Assembly: GCF_963675165.1 (NCBI RefSeq)
Contig: NC_087383.1
Location: 3,316,979-3,380,978, forward strand
Length of the DNA stretch: 64,000 nt
Direction of reading: 5' to 3'
Source of the DNA: Halichondria panicea
Taxonomy: Eukaryota > Porifera > Demospongiae > Suberitida > Halichondriidae
The translations under genes were made by a program, and so were the position numbers. Numbering within the stretch: the stretch's first letter is position 1; every line of letters begins with the position of its first letter. Below are positions 51,101 through 63,100 of the stretch, one piece after another. The notes beneath the pieces were generated by a model, which saw only the letters and a program-made list of their open reading frames with translations, made no database searches and was not told the DNA's origin.

Positions 51101-54100
51101 ATTCTGGAAGCAAACGATAGAGATGAAAATGATATTACTTTCCGTGTTCTGAATGGAATTGAGAGTATTATTAGAATTAATCAGGACAGCACATCACCTA
51201 ATTCAACCAGAGCTGTTGTCTGGCTGAATAGTAGACTTGATTTTGAGCTTGGCTCTTCCTACTTGTTCCAGATTGTAGCAAATGATGGATTCCATTCTTC
51301 TAATCCAGCTCTCCTCCAAATTAGAGTTGTGCCCGTGAACGAACATCGCCCGATTTTCTCGTCAGGTTTCCTTGAAATAGAGATCCCTGAGAACACTCCC
51401 CCAGAGACGTATGCCATACCGATCTCTGCACATGACCTGGACAAAGATGTACTTACTGATAGTGAAGGTATTAACGCAACTTCTCACGGTATGCTCACTG
51501 AATTCTATATAGCCGGTGGGACAGCAAGCTCTTACTTCAAGTTCTTCAATCACACTACGGACGGCCGTGCCGTACTTACCAATACAGCTGTGTTAGACTA
51601 TGAATTTATCGATATTAACCTCGATCTCACATTGCAAGTTCGTGATGGTGGTGGATTAACAGCTTTCGAACCTCTGATAATATATTTTACTCTCTTCGAC
51701 CAAAACGATTTCTCCCCAGAATTTTACCAGGGTAGGAACCAAGTTGATGAGTATTCGGCTGAAGTACTTGAGAACAGTGATGGTCATGTGGTACGTGTGT
51801 ATGCTATTGATAGGGACAGCAGTTACCAGTACAGTGAGGTGTCGTACAGATTGATACTCACACAAGATCAACCATTTGATGTTGACAGTCAGGGGCTTAT
51901 ATTTATGACCCGACCTCTCAACTACGAGTCTGATCCTAGTGTGATGATATTCACTGTAGTAGCTGAAGATATCGGAGGCTTAAATGACACTGCTACGGTC
52001 ACAGTCAGTATTCGTGATGTGAACGAATTTGCACCAGCTTTCAATAGCAGTCAAATCACAATCTCCATCCCTGAAAATACCATTCCTAATTCCATAGTGC
52101 ATACATTCAGTGCCGTGGATAGAGACGGCAGTGACATTTATAGAACTGTTGGTGGGTATAGGGGCAGTGGTGTACCAGGCATCTTCTTCTTGGACGAGGT
52201 ATCAGGAGAGCTGTACCTGAACAGTGTGAATCTAGATTTTGAAACTGGTCAGGGAGAGTATAATTTTGAGGTGACAGTCTCTGATCTTGAAGGTTTGTCT
52301 TCGATCGCCAGTGTGACCGTGCAGGTCACTGATGTGAATGAGTATCCACCTGAGTTTGACCAGAATTCGTACTCTCTTACGATAGCTGAAAATTCCTTGC
52401 CAGATCCTCTACCAGGTTATCCGGATAATTTTCTCCTTCAATTAGTCGTGACTGATAGAGATGGAAGCAGTGGCTTGCCATCACTTGATATTTCACGGAG
52501 CGATATTTTTACAATTAATACCAATGGCTATCTCATCCTCAATTCAGAATTAGATTATGAAATTGATGATGTTTACGAGCTACAAGTAGTCGCTAATGAC
52601 GGTACCTACAACACAACAGCAGGCATCACGATCACTGTTATAAACGTGAACGACAACCGTCCCTTGTTTATTCAAACTAACTACACTATTTGTATTGTTG
52701 AGAATGTTCATCGAACTGACCGACAGGCACAGCTGTTATTCGAAGACTTTGATGCTGAATTAAACACACTTACCTTTGCAATGGACCCCCAAGTCCCTCA
52801 GTTTAATGTGACGGCCGATGGTGGTGTATATCTAACCACACCCCTGGACTACGAGAGCACTCCGTTAATAAAGTTTAACATTTATCTGTACGATGGTACA
52901 TTTAGGTCTATTTCTAACGCTTCAATTAGCGTGTACGTACTGGGAGTGAATGACTTTCACCCTCAATTTGAGACTAGAGAATTCCGGACCTCCATTAGAG
53001 AAGGAACACCCTCTCTGAGTACAATCAACTTTGATGATCCCTTCTTTGCAATAGATATGGATGCACCTAACCTATACACTGAAATCTGTGTGCCCAACTA
53101 TATCCCTGTTGATACGCTAGGAGCCGAAAACACGGTGAAATCAGCTCTTTCATACACAATTTTAGAGCAGAATGTCCCATTTGAAATTTCCGTCAATGAG
53201 GGTACTGGATTACCTTATATTGAATTAACAAGAGAGCTCGATTTTGAAACTGAAAGGCACGAGTATGCACTGACTGTTGTTGTCACTGACGGTGAATTTG
53301 AGAGTATACTGCCGGCTAGAATAATTATAAATTTGCTGAATGATGACGATAATTCCCCTGAATTTGAAAAGATCTCGTATCAGTTCTCTCTCTTTGAAAA
53401 CTCACTCGAATTCTTAGCAACAATTACAGCCACAGATGCAGATCAGATGGGAGATATAACCTACTCCATAACCGAACTGTCTGAGGTCAATTTTCAGTTC
53501 AACATTGATACTGCCAACGGTACAATTTTCAGTGAGGGGCCATTCGATTTCGAGGCATACCCTAATGGAATAAATTTCACGCTTACAGCTACCGACAGCG
53601 GCGGACATGTAGCAGAGGCTATTGTTACGCTATTGCTGGTTGATGTGAATGATGTTGAACCTGTCTTTCTACAGCCTCTATACAATTTCTTTGTCCCTGA
53701 GGATTCTCAAATTGGAGAAACAGGCCATTTTGTTAGCGCCATAGACGGTGATGTATCAGAACGGTACCACACTATTACGTCATACACTGTCATCAATGCT
53801 AATACTTCAGTGCATCTACCGTTTGAAATCGGCCAAAATGGACAGCTGCTGTTGACGAGGGAACTAGACTATGAGACTGGAGTTAGAATGTATCACTTCA
53901 ATGTAGCCGCTATAGACGGTGGTGGGCTATCCTCTGTACCAGTGCAAGTTGTTGTCATAGTTACAGATGTACTTGATACAGCTCCGTGTCCTACAAAGAA
54001 TACTTATGCGGCTTCTGTTGTAGAAAATGTTGTACCCACTCTGCCGCTAATAATTGTACAACTTGATACCACATCTCAGTTTGAACAGTCTCAACTAATT

Positions 54101-57100
54101 TACGAATTAACTCCTCAAAGAGACGAGTTTGTTTTCAGAGAAAGCGGAGCACTCTATCTAACTTCACCACTAGACTATGAGAGAGAATCTGAACTAGTTT
54201 TCAACTTAACCGTTACATACGGCACGTTTAGTTGTCCTATCTCAACAGCTGTCAATGTGAGAGTTATCGATGTGTTTGACGTAAGGCCAGAGTTCACAAA
54301 GTCCTCCATTGATGTCACTGTACGGGAAAACGTTGCTGCAGTGGACATAACTTTTCTCAGCCTAGTTGACTCGGGGGATGAGCAGCCTCCTATTTTGCAA
54401 TATATCCTCTCTCCTTCCGCTGTACCATTTCTTGTAACGGGTGGATATTTGCGCTCAACTCATCCACTTGATGCCGAACAAAAGACAAATTACACCTTTG
54501 ACGTCTTTGCCGTCTCCATTGGCAACCTCACATCAGATCCCATCCGTGTAACTGTACTGATTGAAGATGAGAACGAATTTGTTCCCGAATTTACACAAGA
54601 AGTGTACGAGCTCATTTCCCCTGAGGATATACCTGTTAACCAAGAAGTGCTCAGAGTTGAAGCTACTGATCTTGACGCTGGCATTGAGTACGGTACCGTG
54701 ACATACTCTATTGCTTTCATACCGGGTAGTGTACCCATTCCATTCGCTGTTTCTGGCACCACCGGTTCTGTGTATCTCAACACGTCTCTTGACTATGAAA
54801 CGCTATCTGAGCTAGACTTTTACATTTTTGGTATTGATGGTGGTGGTTACGAATCTTCTACGCGGGTGCATGTTATAATTACAGATGTGAACGAACACCC
54901 CCCTCAGTTTGAACAACCATCTTACACCATTCAAATAGAAGAAGGAGGAGATGAAGATTACGAATTGTTCACATTTGACCAACTCGCTAGTGATTTGGAT
55001 GGTAGTCGTGTCTTTGGAACTGTCGTTGGTTATGAACTGATGCCCCACAGCGATCAAAAACTTCCCGTAACTGTCTCAGAATTTGGTGATATAATCACTA
55101 ACGAATTTGCTGCTGATATCGACTATGATACTGGAGATAGAGAGTTTCATTTTCAGTTGGTAGCTCGAGATGGAGGTGGACTTATATCTGAGCCAGTTAA
55201 CGTTACCTTGGAGGTTATCAATGTGAACGATTTGGCACCTATTATTCAGCAACAGATTGTAATCAGAATACCTCATACCACTCCTCTTTTTACAGAGATA
55301 GCCGATTTGTCAGAGTACGTGGTGGATCCTGATAATGGCATAACCCCGATTCAATATTTCATCATAAGTGAAGAAACTGCTGAATTTGAAGTGGAGGAAA
55401 TAAATGGCACACTTAGTATCGTGGAAGAACTACAAATCACTGGTAACTCTCCACACCAAATATTTGTGGTTTTGTTTGATGATGATTTCTATTCCCGTGT
55501 TTCCACTATTGAAGTTTACGTTTTCAATACCAGCAACCTCAGCCCGTACTTCAATAAAACCAGATACAATATCACAATCCCTGAGAATTCTGTGCCCTCA
55601 GATTTTCAATTGACTCTACTAGCATTTGATGAAGATGCTATTGGGTATAGCGATCCATATGATATTCCAGAATCAGGGAGAATTGCATCTTACCAATTTA
55701 TTCTAGGTCCTATGTTTGAAAATCCATTCACTCTATCTTTTGTCAATCCTGACACTGGCTCTACTACTCTGTCTCTGAGTCGGCCATTGGATTTTGAGTC
55801 GGAATGTGAGTTCACACTAAGAATCAGTGCTGCAGACGGAAGTGGTAGAGATTCATCCAACCATGTCGAAGTAACTATCACAGTCTTAAACGAGAATGAA
55901 AATATTGCTACATTCCCCTCTGATGACTATTTCATTGATTTAGAAGAAAACTCTCTCCTCCGAAGAGATCTTAAAGTGATGGATCTTGATCGAGAGGGTG
56001 TTTGTGGTGAGCTAAACACAAACCCTCTCAAGTACTCCCTGATATTTCCATCGAATACAAACCCTCCATTTGAAGTATCTGACTCCGGTATTGTACAGAG
56101 TACAAGAGTGTTTAATTTCGAGCAAGACCCCACCCAGTATACATTCGAGGTGGTGGTTATCGATGGTGACTTCTCTGATTCTGCTACTATATCCGTGTCC
56201 GTTATCGATCAAAATGAACACAGTCCCACCCTTGAACAAGCCGAGTACACAAGAACAGTCAGTCGTGATGCAACACCTGGAACGATTGTACTCACACTAA
56301 ACGCTACCGATGAAGATGCTGGTGATGTCTACGGCAATGTGGTGGACTTTAAACTTATTTCACTATCAACTCCATTTTCAGTACGCTCAACTGGAAAACT
56401 AGAAGTTGTGTCCCCACTGGAGGCTGGTGTTAACAGCTATAGATTACTAGTAGTTGCAATAGATGGTGGAGAAAGACAGTCGGAAACACCCTCAGTTGTT
56501 AACATTGAGGTCATTGAAAAGATGCCAACACCACTCCCTACGTTTCTTCAAATCAATTACACCCTCACTGTGACCGAGGTGGCAGCTGCCTCTTCGTTTG
56601 TACCCATCCCTATCGGACATATTCGAGTTTCTGAAAGCTCTCAATCATACTCCTTTGAGGTATCGCCTAGCAACTCACCTTTCCGAGTCAACTCAACTGG
56701 CACAGTTTTAATGACACAAGCACCTGATTATGAGCAGATCCCAATGTTTGAATTCTCTGTAAGGATTTCTGATGGAGCCCAATTTTCTACAGAGCAAGCT
56801 CGTGTGCTAGTGATGGTAGTGAACATCAACGACCATTCGCCATTCTTTGCAGGCCCTCGGCAATTCTCTTTACCAGAAAACTCTATTCGTCAATTCCAAG
56901 TATCTGCCCTAGACTTAGATCATGGTGTGTACGGTCAACTCAGTTACAGATTAATTGATGGAATTACTAACTTTAGAATCGATCAAAATGGCTCTCTACT
57001 GAATCTCCGACATTTTGACTATGAAAATGACGAAGAAATATTTGTAATAACGATAGAAGCTGAAGATGATGGAGGCCTCAAGGGAAATGCAACATTTGTA

Positions 57101-60100
57101 GTTGAAGTGACGGACGAGAATGAATTCCTTCCTGTTTTTGAGAGCAATGAGTACAATGCAACTGTTGTTGAGAACTATGTTGGTCAGGTTCGCATGATAA
57201 CTGCAGTGGATAGCGATGGTGGAAGTGTGTTCGGATCGGTAACATACACGCTGGAGATAAACTCGGCCTTATTCGATATTGACCCAACCTCTGGTGAAGT
57301 TGAAGTCACAGGCATTTTAGATTTTGAGGCCTTGCTGAGTGACTCGATAGATATTGTTGTGATGGCAACTGATGGTGGCGGGTTAGAGAGTAAGGCCACT
57401 GTGCGAGTGTACGTATCAGACGAGAACGAATTTGCCCCCGTGTTTGCCGAGTCTGCATATAACCAGTGTATTAATGGTACTCCTTCTATTGGTGATATTG
57501 TGCTAACGATATCGGCTATTGACTCTGACAGAGGAGACAATTTTGGCTCCGTAACAAACTATAGAATTCTCAATTCCTCGCCACCTTTCAGAATTGATGC
57601 TCAAGGGCAAATCACGGTATCAGAACAGCTGGAGGGACAACGAGGGGATGTGTATGAGTTTGATGTAATTGCTGTCGATGGCGGAAGAAGGAGCTCGCAG
57701 CCCGTGACCGTATCTCTCGTCTTGTGTACTCAGGTTATCAACAGTCCGCCATATTTCACACAGCTCATTTACAATGTTGTCGTGACCGAAGAGACGCTAC
57801 CTTCAGAGCCGATTGTGCAGCTGCTTGCAACCGATGATGCGTTTAATCTTACCGTTCCAGAAATCACATTTGAGCTCCTTAACCACCTGTCTTTGTTCAG
57901 GATAAATCGTGAGGGAAGTATGTGGCTGACTACACCACTTGACTTCGAGCAGGTGACAGAGTATGTTGTTAAAGTGAGAGCATCTGATGGTAGCCACTTT
58001 AGCGAAGACAACGCCACTGTGCTTGTATCAGTGTACCCCGTGAATGAGCATAGGCCCAGATTTGATCAGGATGTCTACCGAACTGTACTAGCTGAAAATT
58101 CACCCCCTGGTTCTCTCCAGATTGAGTTTGTGCTCAGTGACGAAGATAATAATCCACCCAATGAAATAATCTCGCAACTAGGTGGTCACGGTGATGTTCA
58201 GTCCGTCATTTTCCACTCTGGCAATTACCAAAATTTCAATTTATCGTACGACCAAGAATCACAAGTGGCCCGTATCACAAATTTAATGTCATTCGATTTT
58301 GAGACTAGTCCTGAGCAAATATCATTCAAAGTGATAGCACAAGATGGTGGACTGTTAAACTCACTGCCAGTGCAAGTGCAGTTATCTCTCATTGATATAA
58401 ATGATGTAAGACCCGTCTTTCAACGTCTTGTTTATCAGTTTTCCATCTTAGAGAACTCTAGAGGAATAATTGGCGAAGTATCTGCCGTTGATACCGATAT
58501 TAGCTCCGAATTCAACCAGATATCATATGCCATCACACATGGTGATGTTCCAGTGCCATTCACTATTCATCTTAACGGCTCACTCGAGCTGCTACGGGAA
58601 CTAAACTACGAGGTTGATGAATCTTTCTTCGAATTCTCTGTCTTAGCGACTGACAAGGGTGGACTTGACAGCTCAGCAAGTGTTGAAATAACTATACTAG
58701 ATGTGAACGAATTTCAGCCAATTATCGAAAATCCACCAACCTCATTTGAGATTATGGAGAACATTCCTATAGGTACTGTCATAGCAACAATCACAGCCTC
58801 CGATGAAGATGCTGGTGATTTTGGACAGCTAGAGCCTCCACAAATCATCGGCCCATCTCATTTTCTTGGTATACTATCAAATGGCTCACTATTCATCGAG
58901 TCTGCTGTCGACTTTGAGGCTCTTATCGAGGCATTTTTCAACATCACAATAGAAGTTTGCGACATTGGCCAACTTTGTGTGAATCACAGAATAGCAGTGT
59001 CGGTACTAGATGCTCACGACCTACCCCCGATGTTTAGTACTCACGAATACACGGTTGTAATCAGCGAAGAGCAGTTCCCTGATCCAATTCCTGACTTCCC
59101 TCAAAATGCCCTTCTAAAACTCCAACTCGACATGCAAAACTCATTCTCACTAACATTCACGTTCCAAACCAGCTCAAGCTCTCTGTCTGTAGATCAAAAT
59201 GGTTACGTCATCTTGTTGTCCCCCCTCGACTTCGAAACCGATCCACCTGTCAACGTACTGATCGTTGAAGCGTTTGATGGTACACTCAGAACAGCTCAGC
59301 CGGCTATCGTTACTGTGACTACTATCAATGTGAACGACAATCCCCCAACTTTCATATCACCTCCAACTCAACCATTCTGGGTGAGCGAGAACAGTATACC
59401 CGAAGTTCCCCTCTATACCTTTCTTGCTGAAGATATTGACGACCCTCTAGCAGTGATCAGCTTTCATATTTTGAATACCACAGAGCCGCAAAGAGAAATT
59501 TCAGGAGGCTCTTTCGTTATTATGGAGGATGGCAGCCTCCATCTCGAAGAAGCATTGGATTATGAGATGGTGCAGATGATTGAGTTAACGGTTGTTGCTA
59601 ACGATAGCATGCTGTTATCAGATCCCATCATGGTTATGATCAATATAATCGGGCAGAACGACAATGCTCCTGTATTTAAGACAAACTACATAACTGCAAA
59701 TTTGTCTGAAAATAAAGTCCCTGGTACCTTGAGTGTAAAAATACTTGCACAAGATGCTGACCTTCCCAATATTGCTTTCGGTCAGGTGATAGCAGACAAT
59801 GTCCGCTACGAAATTATCTCTTCTTCTGCTCCATTTGCTGTGAACTTTAACGAACAAACTGGAGAAGGGACAGTGACCAATGAAATCATGTTTAATTATG
59901 AGACTATGGAAACAAATTACGAGCTTCAAATAAGAGCTATAGATAGCGAAGGCCTGGAATCAGTAACGCCTGTCACTGTGGTCATCAACATTATTGACGT
60001 GAACGAGTTTCCACCTGAATTTGATCGCGAGTTGTACAACAGCACGTTGGTCGAAGGTTCTTCTGTTTTTGAATTGACTGTGAGAGCCACTGACAACGAT

Positions 60101-63100
60101 GGTAGCCTCGAACACAGCTCTATAAGATACTCAATATTTCAAGAAGAGTTCCGAGCAAACTTTTCCATCTCTGAAATTGGTCAACTAGAGCTACTCACAG
60201 AGTATGACTATGAGCTAGGCCCCGAGTATATTGATTTTGCAGTACTGGCTGAAAACATTGATGGCCAATTAGCTTCTGTAGCAAGCGTACACATTCAAGT
60301 TTTGGACAGAAATGACCACAGCCCAAATTTTGAGAGAACTTCCTATAACCTCTCAATATCAGAAGACCAAGAGATTAATGTTTCTGTTCTCCAAGTCATT
60401 GCAGTTGATGGAGACAAGAGTGAGGAATATGGAAGCATACAAATGTACTCATTTTTAACTGACAATGAAGAACTGCCGTTCAGTATAGACTCCCAAACTG
60501 GTGATATCATTTTGACTACTGCTGTGGATTACGAGCTGGGAGCGATCGAGTATACAGTAACTATCCGAGCTGAAGACAGTGAAGGATTATTTGGAGTAGC
60601 TAGTTTGTTCATCAGTATCATGGATATAAACGATAATCCAGCTTGCCCTGTTGACTCACACCTCACAGCTTCAGTAATAGAAAACACTCTACCAGATGGT
60701 CCCTTGTTGACTATAAATGTCAGCGACCCGGATCAATTGCAAACTACAATTCAATTCACTGTGATTAGTGATTATTCTTCTCAATTTACGATTAATTTCG
60801 ATGGAGACTTGTATCTTGTGCAAGCTCAAGACCACGAGAGTTTGTCATCCCTACAACTAAATATACAAGTTACAGATGACACGCTTGTGTGTCCATTTCT
60901 ACTGAATATATCAATTAGTATTGATGATGTGAATGACAACAGTCCGCAGATATTCCCACCATCCGCAGAACTATCGATCGCAGAAAACAATGTCGACCTT
61001 ATCCTCACAACATTCACAGCATTTGACCTGGACAGTTCACCGGAATTCTCCACCATTTCTGGGTATCTTGTTGAATCACAAGAATCCGGAGCAGCCGTTC
61101 CCTTCACAATTTCTAACGCAGGTGTATTGAGTGCTGAAAGGTCTTTGGATGCAGAAGCTGACCCTGCCGTATTCAGACTGTTTGTATATGCTATTGATGG
61201 CCAAGGACTGAAATCAGTACCATCAAATATTACAGTGTATGTTGAGAATATTAACGATCACCAGCCGCTATTTCAACAAACTGAGCACTATGTGCCTTTG
61301 CATGTGGACACGCCTAGAGGCACTAAGATTCTACAAGTGACAGCTGATGATGATGACATTGGTCTCTATGGTGAAGTAACATACATCTTGCTTGACAGTA
61401 CACCCTTCTCAATTGATGCAGTGAGTGGCAGTATTTACACGGCGACTAACTTTGACAGTGAAACTGAAAGGAATATGTTTGTGTTTACAATTGTTGCCAC
61501 TGACGGTGGAGGATTTATGGCTATCACTACAGTTACTGTGGAGTTAACAATCGATGAAGTGTTTGTTCCGGAAATAGAACAGCTCAATTATACCACTTGC
61601 ATTGATGAGAATACACAATTGAGGACTCCTGTACTAACCATACAAGTTGCAGGCACTCAGAATTATACCGTCGGCTTTCGAATACGATCTGATGAGGCAA
61701 TTCCATTTGAAATTAACTCACAAGGAGTAGTCCTCACAAGCAGCTTCCTCACTGACTTTGAATCTGGGAAAATCCTGTATACTTTCTCTGTGCTGGCACT
61801 AAATGGTGATGTTTCATCAGAGCCAGTAATGGTGACTGTGTGTGTTAATAACGTGAATGACAACCCTCCATTCTTTCAGGAAATAGTAATGGCCATCTCA
61901 CTTGAAGAAGGATACACTGGATTTGTAACTGATATTGAAGCTCTCGATCCAGATGGGCCAGTTACTATAGTGACGTACAGCTTAATCGGTAGCACTCGTA
62001 ACTTTAGGCTTTTCTCAAATGGCAGTCTCTACCTTGAGAGCCCACTTGACTACGAGCTAGCCAACGAAGCTACAATCAGTGTAATTGCAAACGATACACA
62101 ATTCCAATCTAAAGCATTACAATTAACAGTGACTGTTATAAACATAAACGACAATTCTCCCGAATTTGTGAATACAGCTTACACCATGGAGCTACTTGAA
62201 AACGAGCCAGCATCAACGATCATTGAAGTGCTGAGAGCCACTGATGCAGATGCCTCAAAAAACTTCTTACCTCAACCAGCATTTGCTCAAATCGTGAGAT
62301 ATGAAATACTAGAAAGTGACGTTCCATTCGAAGTTCGTCTAGACCCAGGGACACGCAACGGACTGCTAGTTAACACCAGAGTGATTGATTTTGAAACTGA
62401 TGAGTGCTCATACAATTTTTCAGTAGCTGCTGTGGACGGGGGTGGTTTGTATTCAGAAGTTAATGCCAGTATCAGCGTCTTGATTCAGAATCAGAATGAC
62501 AACGAGTTGAAATTTGATAACGAGACTTACTACTTCATGCTATCTGAAAACACAGCTGGTCCTCTTGGAAGTATTAAAGTGACAGACAAAGATTATTTAG
62601 CGATGAAGAGATGTCCCATTTCTCAATCAAACTCGTTATCGGACATTGTATATACTGCCTTTGGCCAAGAGGGGACAGTGACTGTAGATAATGAGGGACA
62701 GCTGCTAGTAACGCAGCCACTGGACTATGAGACATCAAACAGACAATTAGAAGTTGTGGTATCTGCAATTGATGGATTTTACAGTGCCATAGCAACAGTG
62801 TTTATTGCCCTAGTCGATGTGAATGAGTTTTGCCCAGATATAAGAGAAACAGTTGCTACTGTGCGTATTCCTGAGTCTACAGTAGCAGGAAATGAGATAT
62901 ACCGGATAGTTTCCATGGACGCTGATGGAGATGGTGATAACAGCAACACTCTTTTTGAAATCGTGTCCAACAATACACAGCTACCATTTTCAGTGACTGA
63001 AGATGGAGGGATAGTTTTGCTAAATAAAATTGACTTTGATAGAAATCAATCCTTTTATTCATTCCTTGTTCGTATCTATGACAACAGCGGAGACTGCAAT

